Made by a program: the position numbers and the translations under genes
Assembly: GCA_024694565.1 (NCBI GenBank)
Contig: JAILJR010000151.1
Span: forward strand, 1 to 64,000
Direction of reading: 5' to 3'
Source: Butyrivibrio sp.
Lineage (GTDB): Bacteria; Bacillota; Clostridia; Lachnospirales; Lachnospiraceae
DNA length: 64,000 nt
Part shown: positions 27,554 through 36,922 of the stretch, piece by piece
Numbering within the stretch: the first letter of the stretch is position 1
Layout: each line of letters starts with the position of its first letter
Notes under the pieces: model-generated
The model's input: the letters and a program-made list of their open reading frames with translations, nothing else
Told to the model about the DNA's origin: nothing
The model's database searches: none

Positions 27554-28825
27554 ATGAGCAAAATGACTATGAGCCAGAAGATTCTGGCAGCACATGCAAA
27601 GCTTGACAGCGTATCAGCCGGACAGCTGATCGAAGCTGATCTTGATCTTGTCCTTGGAAATGATATTACAAGCCCTGTGGCCATCAAGGAGATGAGCAAG
27701 TTCAATAAAGAGGGGGTATTTGACAAGGATAAGATTGCACTTGTTCCGGATCATTTTGTGCCCAACAAGGACATTAAATCTGCTGAGAACTGCAAGTGTG
27801 TAAGAGAATTTGCCAAAAGAAATAATATAACCAATTATTTTGAAGTGGGGAAAATGGGTATTGAGCATGCTCTTTTACCGGAACAGGGACTTACTGTACC
27901 CGGCGACCTCATAATAGGTGCGGATTCACATACCTGTACCTACGGTGCTGTAGGTGCTTTTTCAACAGGAATCGGTTCTACAGACATGGCTGCGGGAATG
28001 GCAACAGGAAAGGCCTGGTTCAAGGTTCCTTCTGCAATCAGATTCAATATAGTTGGAAAGCCGGGCAAATGGATCAGCGGCAAGGATGTTATCCTGCACA
28101 TAATAGGAATGATCGGAGTTGACGGAGCTCTTTACAAGTCCATGGAGTTTGTTGGCGAGGGCATAAAGAATCTGTCCATGGATGACAGGTTTACAATTGC
28201 AAATATGGCCATTGAAGCAGGCGGTAAGAACGGAATCTTCCCTGTGGACGAGCTGACAATCGAATATCTTAAGAAGCACGCTCCCGGAAAGGAATACAAG
28301 GTTTTTGAGCCGGATGAGGATGCTGAATACGATGCGGAGTACACTATCGATCTAAGTGAGCTTAAGCCTACGGTTTCCTTCCCGCATCTTCCTGAGAATA
28401 CTCATACCTTTGATGAGGGCTTTGATATAAAGATCGATCAGGTTGTGATCGGCTCCTGCACAAACGGACGGATAAGCGATATGAGATGTGCGGCAAAAAT
28501 ACTTAAGGGCCGCCATGTCGCTGAGGGTGTGAGGTGTATCGTAATTCCCGCGACACAGGAAATCTATCTGACAGCCATGGAGGAAGGACTAATAAGGACC
28601 TTTATCGAGGCCGGTGCTGTGGTTTCAACGCCTACCTGTGGTCCATGCCTTGGTGGTTACATGGGCGTTCTTGCTTCGGGAGAAAAGTGCGTATCTACCA
28701 CAAACAGAAATTTTGTGGGCAGAATGGGAGCTATTGACTCTGAGATCTATCTTGCATCACCGGCTGTTGCAGCCGCAAGCGCAGTTACCGGCAAATTGTC
28801 CTGCGCAGAAGAGCTCGGTCTTTGA
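27554..28825 (+). CDS. leuC: 3-isopropylmalate dehydratase large subunit
   Basis: 423 residues, aconitase superfamily, of the shorter bacterial/archaeal type. [4Fe-4S] ligands lie in [13 protein letters not shown] and [10 protein letters not shown]; the substrate-binding region is [23 protein letters not shown]. With LeuD it isomerises 2-isopropylmalate to 3-isopropylmalate in leucine synthesis. The ATG at 27554 follows GGAAGGAGA; two further in-frame ATGs nearby make the exact start uncertain by up to 12 bases. leuA and leuB are not in the window. Confidence 0.95.
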   Translation: MSKMTMSQKILAAHAKLDSVSAGQLIEADLDLVLGNDITSPVAIKEMSKFNKEGVFDKDKIALVPDHFVPNKDIKSAENCKCVREFAKRNNITNYFEVGKMGIEHALLPEQGLTVPGDLIIGADSHTCTYGAVGAFSTGIGSTDMAAGMATGKAWFKVPSAIRFNIVGKPGKWISGKDVILHIIGMIGVDGALYKSMEFVGEGIKNLSMDDRFTIANMAIEAGGKNGIFPVDELTIEYLKKHAPGKEYKVFEPDEDAEYDAEYTIDLSELKPTVSFPHLPENTHTFDEGFDIKIDQVVIGSCTNGRISDMRCAAKILKGRHVAEGVRCIVIPATQEIYLTAMEEGLIRTFIEAGAVVSTPTCGPCLGGYMGVLASGEKCVSTTNRNFVGRMGAIDSEIYLASPAVAAASAVTGKLSCAEELGL

Positions 28826-28864
28826 AAAATGCAGGAAGACAAATAATAGAGGAGGAACTGATTT

Positions 28865-29353
28865 ATGAAAGCAGCAAAGGGAACAGTTTTTAAATATGGA
28901 GATAACGTTGATACAGATGTGATCATTCCTGCAAGATATCTCAACACCTCTGATGCAAAAGAGCTTGCTGAGCACTGCATGGAGGATATTGACAAGGACT
29001 TTGTCAAAAATGTCAAGGCCGGAGATATCATGGTGGCTGACAAGAATTTTGGCTGCGGCTCCTCGAGGGAACACGCGCCGATAGCAATAAAGGCTGCCGG
29101 TATAAGCTGTGTCATTGCAAAGAGCTTTGCAAGGATTTTTTATCGCAACAGTATCAATATAGGACTTCCTATCATAGAGTGCGAGGATGCTCCGGATAAA
29201 ATTAATGCGGGGGATACGGTCAGCATCGACTTTGATACCGGACTGATAACAGACGAGACAACCGGAGAGACCTTTAAGGGGCAGGCATTCCCGCCGTTTA
29301 TGCAGAAGATCATAGATTCCGACGGACTGATAAATTACATTAACACAAAATGA
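28865..29353 (+). CDS. leuD: 3-isopropylmalate dehydratase small subunit
   Basis: 162 residues, the swivel domain. It shows the family signatures [14 protein letters not shown] and [19 protein letters not shown], with [10 protein letters not shown] further on. It completes the active site of LeuC, whose gene ends 39 bases upstream. GAGGAGG precedes the start. A long perfect hairpin follows the gene. Confidence 0.95.
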   Translation: MKAAKGTVFKYGDNVDTDVIIPARYLNTSDAKELAEHCMEDIDKDFVKNVKAGDIMVADKNFGCGSSREHAPIAIKAAGISCVIAKSFARIFYRNSINIGLPIIECEDAPDKINAGDTVSIDFDTGLITDETTGETFKGQAFPPFMQKIIDSDGLINYINTK

Positions 29354-29375
29354 ATATTTTGAGTTATGATGTTAG

Positions 29376-29407
29376 GGATAGCGAATTTCTGTAGGAATTC
29401 GCTATCC
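29376..29407 (+). terminator. 12-bp perfect hairpin after leuD
   Basis: GGATAGCGAATT/AATTCGCTATCC with an 8-nt loop. There is no T-tract on either side, so it may be a Rho-independent terminator of weak type, an mRNA 3'-end stabiliser or a palindromic binding site. Confidence 0.45.
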
Positions 29408-29439
29408 GTAAAGTTATAAATAAAACTGGAGGATATTGT

Positions 29440-30408
29440 ATGGGCAAGCTTTACTGTGTGATCCCCTGTTATAATGAGCAGGAGGTTCTGCCCGAAACAT
29501 CTTCAAGAATCAGAGAAAAGATAGAGGAGCTTATTTCAAAGGGCAAGATTTCACCTGAAAGCAGGGTTGTCTTTGTCAATGACGGGTCAAAGGATGAGAC
29601 CTGGAATATTATATCCGCGCTCCACGAGGAGAATCCCGTCTTTCAGGGGATAAATCTTTCAAAGAACATGGGACATCAGAACGCGCTCCTGGCAGGTCTT
29701 ATGACCGTCAAGGATTACTGTGATGCATGTATATCCATGGATGCTGATCTTCAGGATGATATAAATGCCATAGAACAGATGATTGATAAATTCAACGATG
29801 GATTTGATGTTGTCTACGGTGTAAGGTCAAAGCGTGCAACCGACACCTTTTTTAAGAGGGTTACGGCAGAGTCATTTTATAAGCTTATGGAAGGACTCGG
29901 AGCGAAGACTGTTTACAATCATGCTGACTACAGGCTCATGAGTAAGAGGGCTCTGATGGCTCTTTCCGAGTTTGGAGAGGTCAATCTTTTCCTTCGCGGA
30001 ATTGTTCCGATGGTCGGTTTTAAGAGCGACATCGTCTATTACGAGAGGGCAGAGAGATTTGCCGGGGAGAGCAAATATCCTCTGAAAAAAATGATAAGCT
30101 TTGCAGTTCAGGGAATAACAAGTCTGTCAACCAAGCCGATAAAAATGATCACGGGGCTTGGTGTTCTGATATTTTTTGTCAGCATACTGGTGTTTATTTA
30201 TTCTCTGGCGAGATATTTTACAGGTCACACTGTGGCAGGCTGGACCACCACGGTGCTTTCGGTATGGGCGATTGGCGGTCTTATAATGATATCGCTGGGA
30301 GTTATCGGAGAGTATATCGGGAAAATTTATCTCGAGACCAAGAACCGGCCAAGATATATAATAGAGTCCTATTTAGGGGATGAAGAAGAGAACAGAGGAG
30401 ACTTATAA
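29440..30408 (+). CDS. Family 2 glycosyltransferase, polyprenyl-phosphate type
   Basis: 322 residues. A GT-A domain (about 1-225) with VIPCYNEQEVLPET, the metal-binding DADLQDD and YGVRSKR is followed by two C-terminal membrane helices (about 235-300) and GEYIGKIYLETKNRPRY. This is the layout of GtrB/DPM1-like enzymes that transfer a sugar from UDP or GDP to undecaprenyl phosphate on the inner face of the membrane. The lipid-linked sugar could be used by the YfhO protein nearby, but that link is inference. It ends directly before the Mrp gene. Confidence 0.9.
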   Translation: MGKLYCVIPCYNEQEVLPETSSRIREKIEELISKGKISPESRVVFVNDGSKDETWNIISALHEENPVFQGINLSKNMGHQNALLAGLMTVKDYCDACISMDADLQDDINAIEQMIDKFNDGFDVVYGVRSKRATDTFFKRVTAESFYKLMEGLGAKTVYNHADYRLMSKRALMALSEFGEVNLFLRGIVPMVGFKSDIVYYERAERFAGESKYPLKKMISFAVQGITSLSTKPIKMITGLGVLIFFVSILVFIYSLARYFTGHTVAGWTTTVLSVWAIGGLIMISLGVIGEYIGKIYLETKNRPRYIIESYLGDEEENRGDL

Positions 30409-31227
30409 ATGGCTAACGGACACGGAAAGAAACCGGAAGATTTTAAGAAGCAGATGGAGGAAAACTTTAGAGTCGCCCTCTCAGAGTACTCACATGTCAG
30501 GAAGGTTATAGGTATTGTGAGCGGAAAGGGAGGTGTGGGGAAGAGTCTTGTGACCGGTCTTTCTGCTGTTGCTATGAATAACAGTGGATATCAGACTGCG
30601 ATCATGGATGCTGATATAACAGGCCCTTCAATTCCCAAAATGTTTGGGATAGGTAAGTCCAATTTTGCAGATGAGACAGGAATGCTCCCGGCAGTTACGG
30701 CAGGCGGGATGAAGATTATGTCTCTGAATATGCTCATGGACAATGAGACAGACCCCGTAGTCTGGAGAGGACCGGTTATAGCCGGAATTGTCAAGCAGTT
30801 CTGGTCGGATGTCAACTGGGGCAATGTAGATTTTATGTTCGTAGACATGCCTCCCGGAACAGGCGATGTGCCGCTTACGGTATTTCAGTCTCTGCCTGTT
30901 GACGGGATAATTGTGGTGGCAACTCCTCAGGAGCTGGTGGGCATGATAGTCGAGAAGGCTGTCAATATGGCAAAACTGATGAACATCCCTGTTCTCGGGG
31001 TGGTAGAGAACATGAGCTATATGACCTGCCCTCACTGCGGTGAAAAGATTTACATGTTTGGGAACAGCAAAATAGACGAGTATGCAGAGGGGCTTGGACT
31101 TAGTGTACTTGGCAAAATCCCCATGAACCCTGACTTTGCAAAGAAGTGCGACGAGGGACTTGCTGAGGAGCTGGATGTTGACTGCATGAACAGTCTGGTT
31201 GATATTCTTAAAGGAATGATACAGTAA
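30409..31227 (+). CDS. mrp: Mrp/NBP35-type iron-sulfur carrier P-loop ATPase
   Basis: 272 residues. The deviant Walker A is GIVSGKGGVGKS, followed by DADITGPSIPKMFG, the switch region FVDMPPGTGD and a C-terminal MTCPHCGEKIYMFG whose CxxC can bridge an Fe-S cluster between two subunits. It loads Fe-S clusters onto apo-enzymes; clients nearby could include LeuC and the radical-SAM protein (inference). GAGGAGA precedes the ATG, which starts one base after the glycosyltransferase stop codon. Confidence 0.93.
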   Translation: MANGHGKKPEDFKKQMEENFRVALSEYSHVRKVIGIVSGKGGVGKSLVTGLSAVAMNNSGYQTAIMDADITGPSIPKMFGIGKSNFADETGMLPAVTAGGMKIMSLNMLMDNETDPVVWRGPVIAGIVKQFWSDVNWGNVDFMFVDMPPGTGDVPLTVFQSLPVDGIIVVATPQELVGMIVEKAVNMAKLMNIPVLGVVENMSYMTCPHCGEKIYMFGNSKIDEYAEGLGLSVLGKIPMNPDFAKKCDEGLAEELDVDCMNSLVDILKGMIQ

Positions 31228-31233
31228 AAAAAT

Positions 31234-32571
31234 ATGAAAATGAAACCCGAAAAAAACCAGATAACCTGGGGGATAACCCTTTTTTGTGTAGCGGTTGCGG
31301 TTATGCTGGCTTATTACATAATGTTTGACGGAAGGACTATACTGGATTTCTTTACCAAAATTCTGGATTCTCTTTCCGGTATCATTATAGGACTTATCAT
31401 TGCATATATTTTGATACCGCTGCTTAATAAGATTGAAGAGAGGATTCTTATTCCTGTATACCGGAAGTTTGGAATAGATGTATCTTCTTCTGCGAATGCT
31501 GATAAAAAGAAGAAAAAGCAAATGAGGGGCATAGCAGTCCTGTTGACTATGATGATTTTCATCCTCATCATTTATCTTCTGATAATCATCATTTTCCCTC
31601 AATTGGTGAGCAGCGTAAGGGAAATTATTAACAATCTTCCGATGTATATTAAGAATATGGATGAGTATTCCAACCTGCTGTATGATAAATATCCTGAACT
31701 TCAGGAGTTTTTGGATTCACAGCTGGATTCCTATTATGCTTCACTCTCAAGCTTCATTACGCATAATATCAAGCCGTTCCTTCCAGAGGTCGGAACAGTG
31801 GTGAAATTTGCTTCACAGAGCTTTATTTCTGCAATCGGTACTGTTATTGATCTGGTCTTGGGTATTATTGTTGCAGTATATGTACTAAATTCCAAAGAAC
31901 GGTTTACCTCGAGAGGTAAAAAGCTTGTATATGCGTTTTTTAATGAGGATGTGGCCAATGAACTTATTGGAGGGTTCAGGTTTGTAAATAAAACCTTTGA
32001 GGGATTTATTGGCGGTAAGCTCCTGGATTCTATGGTGATAGGCCTTATCTGCTATATTGGCTGCCTGCTTCTTGATATTAATTATCCTGTGCTGATATCG
32101 GTTATTGTCGGAGTGACAAACATAGTTCCCTTCTTTGGACCATACATCGGAGCAGCTTTGGGAGCTATTCTGCTTGTCCTGATCGATCCGATCAAGGCGC
32201 TGGTATTTTTGATATTTGTTCTTATACTGCAGCAATTTGACGGCAATGTTCTGGGACCGATAATTCTCGGTGGATCCACAGGTATATCAAGCTTCTGGGT
32301 CATCTTTGCAATCACATTTTTCGGTGGACTGTGGGGAGTTGTGGGATGGCTGATCGGTGTCCCGATTTTTGCAGTGTTCTATGCCCTTGTTTCAAGAATA
32401 ACCAATCATTATCTTAGGACAAGGGGACTTAGCACACGTACGGCTGACTACACTAATCTTGCTTACATTGAGAACGGAGAGTACAAGACTCTTGATGACA
32501 AGAACAACAGCAAGTTTCAGGTATCTCAAAAGCAATCTGCTTTCAAAAAGATTTTAAGGAAAAAATCTTGA
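31234..32571 (+). CDS. AI-2E family (TqsA/PerM-type) membrane protein
   Basis: 445 residues with eight or so membrane helices. The central hydrophilic loop (about 135-195) and the C-terminal half with GKLLDSMVIGLICYIG, VPFFGPYIGAALGAI and QQFDGNVLGPIILGG are typical of the family. Members export autoinducer-2 or act as Na+(Li+)/H+ antiporters, so the substrate cannot be assigned. It is six bases after mrp and ends in a Lys-rich tail. Confidence 0.88.
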   Translation: MKMKPEKNQITWGITLFCVAVAVMLAYYIMFDGRTILDFFTKILDSLSGIIIGLIIAYILIPLLNKIEERILIPVYRKFGIDVSSSANADKKKKKQMRGIAVLLTMMIFILIIYLLIIIIFPQLVSSVREIINNLPMYIKNMDEYSNLLYDKYPELQEFLDSQLDSYYASLSSFITHNIKPFLPEVGTVVKFASQSFISAIGTVIDLVLGIIVAVYVLNSKERFTSRGKKLVYAFFNEDVANELIGGFRFVNKTFEGFIGGKLLDSMVIGLICYIGCLLLDINYPVLISVIVGVTNIVPFFGPYIGAALGAILLVLIDPIKALVFLIFVLILQQFDGNVLGPIILGGSTGISSFWVIFAITFFGGLWGVVGWLIGVPIFAVFYALVSRITNHYLRTRGLSTRTADYTNLAYIENGEYKTLDDKNNSKFQVSQKQSAFKKILRKKS

Positions 32572-32603
32572 CTACGGGAATTAACGATTTATAATTTATA
32601 TTA

Positions 32604-32625
32604 GTGCTTTGACGTGCTAAAGCAC
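32604..32625 (+). terminator. Possible terminator before ilvE
   Basis: GTGCTTT/AAAGCAC stem with an 8-nt loop, then CATATGG and TTTTT. The T-run is displaced by 7 bases, so this is tentative. The remaining gap to ilvE (to 32711) shows no convincing promoter. Confidence 0.4.
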
Positions 32626-32711
32626 CATATGGTTTTTAAATATAAAACTATAGATCCTGAGTAAAAAGCATAATATGCAGATAACGGGATCAAAGGAAGG
32701 GGATAACAAAT

Positions 32712-33746
32712 ATGGGAAAAAAGAATTTGGATTGGGCGAATATCGGCTTCACATACATGGTTGCCGACAAGAGGTACGTTTCCAACTACAAGGACGGAAA
32801 GTGGGATGACGGCTGTATCACAGAGGATTCCAAGATTGTTCTTTCCGAGGATGCCGGAGTTCTTCATTATGCTCAGGAATGCTTTGAGGGTCTCAAGGCA
32901 TATGAAACAGAAGACGGAAGAATTGTTACCTTCAGACCTGACTTAAATGCAAGCAGAATGGTCGATTCTGCCACCAGACTGGAGATGCCTCCATTTCCTG
33001 AGGACAGATTCCTTAAGGCTGTCGAGGAGGCGGTTGCAGCTAATGCTGACTGGGTGCCTCCATATGGAAGCGGAGCTACTTTGTACATAAGGCCGGTTAT
33101 GTTTGCTACAGGCAATGTTATCGGTGTAAAGCCTGCAGATGAATATCAGTTCAGAATTTTTGTAACACCCGTAGGCCCCTACTTCAAGGGCGGCGCTAAG
33201 CCTATCGTTGTAAAGATCAGTGATTTTGACAGGGCAGCACCTCACGGAACAGGAAATATAAAGGCAGGACTCAACTATGCAATGAGTCTGCATGCAATCG
33301 TAACAGCACATGAAGAAGGCTTTGCTGAAAATGTTTATCTTGATGCAGAGTCAAGGACATATATTGAGGAGACAGGTGGAGCGAATATTATCTTTGTGAC
33401 TAAGGATGGTGGTCTTGTTGTTCCAAAGTCACACACTGACTCAATCCTTCCATCTATCACCAGAAGATCGATAGTCTATGTAGCCAAAGAGATTTTGGGA
33501 ATGACAGTAGAAGAGAGACCTGTTAAGCTCTCAGAGGTTCCTGAATTTGTTGAGATGGGACTTTGCGGTACAGCTGCCGTGATCAGCCCTGTTGGCAAGA
33601 TCAATGACCATGGAAAGGAAATAAGCTTTGCCAATGGCTGTGATGAGATGGGACCGGTTATCAAAAAGCTCTACGACACCCTCACAGGTATTCAGATGGG
33701 AACTATAGAGGCGCCCGCAGGCTGGATCCACGAGATAAAAGTCTGA
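32712..33746 (+). CDS. ilvE: Branched-chain amino acid aminotransferase
   Basis: 344 residues, PLP fold-type IV. It has LHYAQECFEGLKAY, RPDLNASRM and the cofactor-lysine region GTGNIKAGLNYAMSL, then EETGGANIIFVTKDG and LCGTAAVISPVGKI. It belongs to the longer BCAT2-like branch. It carries out the last step of Leu/Ile/Val synthesis (and the first of their breakdown). GGAAGGGG precedes the ATG. A strong terminator follows. Confidence 0.96.
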   Translation: MGKKNLDWANIGFTYMVADKRYVSNYKDGKWDDGCITEDSKIVLSEDAGVLHYAQECFEGLKAYETEDGRIVTFRPDLNASRMVDSATRLEMPPFPEDRFLKAVEEAVAANADWVPPYGSGATLYIRPVMFATGNVIGVKPADEYQFRIFVTPVGPYFKGGAKPIVVKISDFDRAAPHGTGNIKAGLNYAMSLHAIVTAHEEGFAENVYLDAESRTYIEETGGANIIFVTKDGGLVVPKSHTDSILPSITRRSIVYVAKEILGMTVEERPVKLSEVPEFVEMGLCGTAAVISPVGKINDHGKEISFANGCDEMGPVIKKLYDTLTGIQMGTIEAPAGWIHEIKV

Positions 33747-33763
33747 TACGTGAACCAAAGCTT

Positions 33764-33808
33764 AACGCCGTCAATCATTTAGAATAGTGATTGACGGCGT
33801 TCTTATTT
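33764..33808. terminator. Bidirectional terminator between ilvE and the AraC-type gene
   Basis: A perfect 14-bp stem (33764-33777 with 33788-33801) and a 10-nt loop between convergent genes, followed on the + strand by CTTATTTTACTT. The stop of the - strand gene is at 33808. Confidence 0.85.
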
Positions 33809-34668
33809 TACTTGTTGCAGTTTTGTGAGTATTTTTTTGGTGATATCCCGACTGATTTTGTGAAGGCCTTCAGGAAGTTGCTGTAGTCCGAGAAGCCGCA
33901 GCGGTCACAGACTTCACTGACTCCGTATCCTTCAGCGAGAAGGGACTTGGCAATGGATATCCGACGGGCAGTCATGTATTTATTTATGGTGGTTCCGGTG
34001 GCTGACTTAAAAATGCGGCAGATGTAAGACTCACTTATGTAAAACTGTTTGGACAGATCGCTTATGGATATTGGATACTGGATATTGTTGTTGAGGTAGG
34101 AGAGGATGGAGTCAACCTGCTCATTGTAGGTTGCAGGCTTCTCGGAATCGGATTTGCTCTCTCTCTTAGCTACAATTTGATTGATCATGACGAAGAGCTC
34201 AGTAAAAGTGGCGCGCTCTAAAAGGTCATGTCCAAACCCGTTGCTGGTCACAAGCTTGTTGATGAAGTATAAAAATCGGCTCTGCTGTTCCTGAGAGAGT
34301 GTGATCTTGTGGGAAAAATGCTCACTCCGGTTCTGGAAACAGGCATCAAGATTTGTTTCTTCACTTGAAATGCTCTTCATGTATTCCGGGTCTATCATTA
34401 TTACGATTCTCTCATGGAGCTCCTTGTCAATCTGAGTAAGATAGTGTGAGTCATACTGATTGATGAGGAAGAGGTCTCCGGGATTTATGTCATAGAGCTG
34501 GTTGTCTATCAGAAACTGCTTTCCTCCCGAAACTGAAAAGTATACTTCGTAGCAGTCATGAATATGCATCTCCATTGCCTTGTCATCCTTGTAGAGATGG
34601 GCTACTGAGAAATATTTATTTTCGATACTTGCCTTCATGGCTTCTTTACATGAGTTTAGCTCTTTCAT
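33808..34668 (-). CDS. AraC-family transcriptional regulator with N-terminal cupin
   Basis: About 286 residues. The N-terminal cupin sensor domain (about 25-110) contains MHIHDCYEVYFSVSGGKQFL and NPGDLFLINQYDSH. The C-terminal AraC double helix-turn-helix (about 185-286) has ISDLSKQFYISESYICRIFK and VSEVCDRCGFSDYSNFLKAF. Such regulators usually control sugar utilisation. None is adjacent, so the target is unknown. I use the ATG at 34668, which has AGAGG upstream; an ATG at 34683 is in frame but poorly served. Confidence 0.93.
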   Translation of the reverse strand: MKELNSCKEAMKASIENKYFSVAHLYKDDKAMEMHIHDCYEVYFSVSGGKQFLIDNQLYDINPGDLFLINQYDSHYLTQIDKELHERIVIMIDPEYMKSISSEETNLDACFQNRSEHFSHKITLSQEQQSRFLYFINKLVTSNGFGHDLLERATFTELFVMINQIVAKRESKSDSEKPATYNEQVDSILSYLNNNIQYPISISDLSKQFYISESYICRIFKSATGTTINKYMTARRISIAKSLLAEGYGVSEVCDRCGFSDYSNFLKAFTKSVGISPKKYSQNCNK

Positions 34669-34909
34669 CTTAATACCTCTCATTGTTTTTATAAGTTACA
34701 ATTTAGTGACAGCAGGCTTAGGCAGTCAGCTGAATTGCTATTTTACAAAATTTTCATGGAAAACACATTGGAAATGCTGAAATTATCGGCATGTAAAGGC
34801 TTACATGAAATTCACATTTTTAATAATAACCAATTCATTCATTATTTGCAATATTTATTACTGAATTTTCTATAAAATTGAAAATATAAAATTTAAGGAG
34901 TAATAGTTG

Positions 34910-34938
34910 TTGACAAAATCATCATGTATAGGTAAAAT
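34910..34938 (+). promoter_or_regulatory. Consensus promoter of rpmF
   Basis: TTGACA (34910-34915), 17-nt spacer, TAAAAT (34933-34938). Leader of about 85 nt. The rest of the AT-rich divergent region (34669-34909) shows no open frame and no convincing leftward promoter. Confidence 0.85.
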
Positions 34939-35028
34939 ACATGAGTATGCTAATTATTAAACGTAAATAACTGCTCTGTTTTGAAAAGGCGGTTTCTTAT
35001 ACGGATACAGTAAGGAGGTGTTACTGAA

Positions 35029-35211
35029 ATGTCAATCTGCCCAAAGAATAAATCATCAAAGGGACACAGAGATCAGAGAAGAGCTAATTGGAAAATGACA
35101 GCTCCTACTTTGGTTAAGTGCAGTCATTGCGGCGCTCTTATGCAGCCTCACATGGCCTGCAAGAAGTGCGGCTACTACAATAAGAAGAGCATTGTTGAAG
35201 TTGAGGCTTAA
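35029..35211 (+). CDS. rpmF: Ribosomal protein L32 (zinc-binding form)
   Basis: 60 residues: SICPKNKSSKGHRDQRRANWK, then CSHCG and CKKCG, the four-cysteine zinc site of the C+ form. GGAGGTG lies upstream. In many Firmicutes rpmF follows a DUF177/YceD gene, which is absent here; rpmF has its own promoter and terminator. Confidence 0.97.
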   Translation: MSICPKNKSSKGHRDQRRANWKMTAPTLVKCSHCGALMQPHMACKKCGYYNKKSIVEVEA

Positions 35212-35242
35212 GTTTTGTAATACCTCATTTATTCACGAATTT

Positions 35243-35277
35243 AAGGCTTTCCGGCTTTGGCCGGAAAGCCTTGATTT
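35243..35277 (+). terminator. Intrinsic terminator after rpmF
   Basis: A 13-bp perfect stem (35243-35255 with 35260-35272) with loop TTTG, followed by GATTTTTG. Confidence 0.92.
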
Positions 35278-35304
35278 TTGTCTGACTGTTTAGTATAGTG
35301 GATT

Positions 35305-35463
35305 AGTGTACCATCTCAATCATTTCTTTACTTATTTGCACCATCTTGCCGCCATATGCCGCGTTGTCATCAGTCGTCGATGCCCGCATCGACTTCTTCT
35401 TCCGCCTTGCATATGACGACAAGCTGGCACAAATAAGTTAAAGAATGATTGAGACGGCACACT
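35305..35463. repeat. 159-bp imperfect palindrome, MITE-like
   Basis: The two ~59-nt arms are inverted copies: AGTGTACCATCTCAATCATT at the left end against AGTGTGCCGTCTCAATCATT read from the right end, continuing with TTATTTG and CATATGC blocks. The centre holds a TCGATG/CATCGA hairpin. There is no open frame. It fills the gap between rpmF and plsX together with the next entry. The form suggests a non-autonomous mobile element or a structured extragenic repeat. Confidence 0.75.
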
Positions 35464-35527
35464 AGTGTACCATCTCAATCATTTTTAATGAAAAATATCT
35501 CAATTGAAAATGGCTGAGACACACACT
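35464..35527. repeat. 64-bp shorter palindrome sharing the ends of the preceding element
   Basis: It begins AGTGTACCATCTCAATCATT, the same 20 bases as the left end of the 159-bp palindrome it abuts. It ends in the inverted AAAATGGCTGAGAC...ACACT. It looks like an internally deleted derivative in tandem. Confidence 0.65.
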
Positions 35528-35560
35528 TGTTATAACTAACCGTTTTAGAGGAGAGTATGA

Positions 35561-36565
35561 ATGGCTGATATTGTTAGAGTTGCGCTCGACGCAATGGGAG
35601 GCGACAATGCTCCTTATGTCACGGTCAAGGGTGCTGTTGATGCTGTCTCTGAATGTGACAGACTCAAGGTCTTTCTGGTTGGGCAGAAGGACAGGATTGA
35701 GCAGGAACTATCCGGGTACCGGTATGACAAGGACAGGATCGAAGTCGTAAATGCTACAGAAGTGATTGAGATGGCAGAGCCGCCTGTAATGGCAATCCGC
35801 AAAAAGAAGGACTCTTCCATCGTAAAGGCCATGTACATGGTCAACCACGGTGAGGCAGATGCCTATGTTTCTGCCGGAAGTACCGGAGCGACACTGGTAG
35901 GTGGCCAGGTAATAGTTGGAAGGCTGAAAGGGGTTGAGAGGGCACCGCTGGCACCGCTCATTCCCACTGAGAAGGGCAATTCACTGCTCATTGACTGCGG
36001 AGCCAATGTTGATGCAAGAAGTCCGCATCTGGTTCAGTTTGCCAAGATGGGTACCGTCTACATGGAAAATGTGATGGGCATCAAGAACCCGACAGTTGCA
36101 ATAGTGAATATTGGAGCTGAAGAAGAAAAAGGAAATGCTCTTGTAAAGGAGACATTCCCTCTTTTGAAAAACTGTCCTGACATCAATTTCATAGGAAGCA
36201 TTGAGGCACGGGATATCCCTGCCGGAGGTGCTGATATCATTGTATGTGAGGCCTTTACGGGGAATGTGATACTCAAGATGTATGAGGGTGTTGCCACATC
36301 CATGCTTCACATCATAAAAAAGGGACTGATGAGTAATCTCAAGACTAAGATCGGGGCACTTCTTATCAAGGACGATCTCAAGAAATCTCTTGCAGATTAC
36401 AGTATGGACAAATATGGCGGAGCACCGATGCTTGGACTTAAGGGACTTGTTGTAAAGACTCACGGCAGTGCCAATGATATTGAGGTCAAGAACTCAATAC
36501 TGCAGTGTGTTACATTTACCGAACAAAAGATAAGTGAAAAGATCAGCGCCAAGATATCTGACTGA
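35561..36565 (+). CDS. plsX: Phosphate acyltransferase PlsX
   Basis: 334 residues. Starts VRVALDAMGGDNAP, the family signature, with SAGSTGATLVGG and DIIVCEAFTGNVILKMYEG further on. It makes acyl-phosphate from acyl-ACP for the first acylation of glycerol-3-phosphate, acting as a peripheral membrane enzyme. AGAGGAGA precedes the ATG. Next to acpP, its substrate carrier, as in other Firmicutes. Confidence 0.97.
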   Translation: MADIVRVALDAMGGDNAPYVTVKGAVDAVSECDRLKVFLVGQKDRIEQELSGYRYDKDRIEVVNATEVIEMAEPPVMAIRKKKDSSIVKAMYMVNHGEADAYVSAGSTGATLVGGQVIVGRLKGVERAPLAPLIPTEKGNSLLIDCGANVDARSPHLVQFAKMGTVYMENVMGIKNPTVAIVNIGAEEEKGNALVKETFPLLKNCPDINFIGSIEARDIPAGGADIIVCEAFTGNVILKMYEGVATSMLHIIKKGLMSNLKTKIGALLIKDDLKKSLADYSMDKYGGAPMLGLKGLVVKTHGSANDIEVKNSILQCVTFTEQKISEKISAKISD

Positions 36566-36608
36566 CAGCGGCGTTGATAATACAAATTTTAAAAATGGGA
36601 GATTTATT

Positions 36609-36842
36609 ATGGAATTCGAAAAGATGAAAGAAGTTATTGCAAATGTACTTAATGTTGATCCTGAGGAGATCACTCCTGAAACAACATTTACAGAGGATCT
36701 TGGGGCTGATTCACTGGATCTTTTCCAGATTATAATGGGACTTGAGGATGAGTTCGATGTACAGATTGATCCGGAGAAGACAGAGAATATTACCACTGTC
36801 GGTGAGGCGGTTGAGCTTCTTAAGAATGCTATCGGAAAATAA
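36609..36842 (+). CDS. acpP: Acyl carrier protein
   Basis: 77 residues, acidic, with the phosphopantetheine Ser in DLGADSLDLFQIIMGLE. The start at 36609 (MEFEKMKEV) has GGGAG upstream and fits the family length; the frame is open further upstream but without a better site. Followed by a strong terminator. Confidence 0.97.
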   Translation: MEFEKMKEVIANVLNVDPEEITPETTFTEDLGADSLDLFQIIMGLEDEFDVQIDPEKTENITTVGEAVELLKNAIGK

Positions 36843-36848
36843 ACAAAT

Positions 36849-36879
36849 AAGAGGCGGCCTTTGCTGCCTCTTAATTTTT
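36849..36879 (+). terminator. Intrinsic terminator after acpP
   Basis: AAGAGGCGGC/GCTGCCTCTT 10-bp stem (one G-U pair), loop CTTT, then AATTTTTA. Confidence 0.9.
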
Positions 36880-36922
36880 AGGCGTATGATTTAGCCAAAT
36901 GAGATTACAAGGGTAAGATGCG

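Noticed and set aside
30628-31602. 324-codon - strand frame across mrp and the AI-2E gene
   Set aside because: Spans two well-supported + strand genes, has the low-complexity His/Tyr/Asn-rich composition of an antisense reading and no ribosome-binding site.
34669-34909. Small gene or tRNA in the AT-rich gap between the AraC-type gene and rpmF
   Set aside because: No open frame with a start signal, no cloverleaf; only the rpmF promoter at its right side is convincing.
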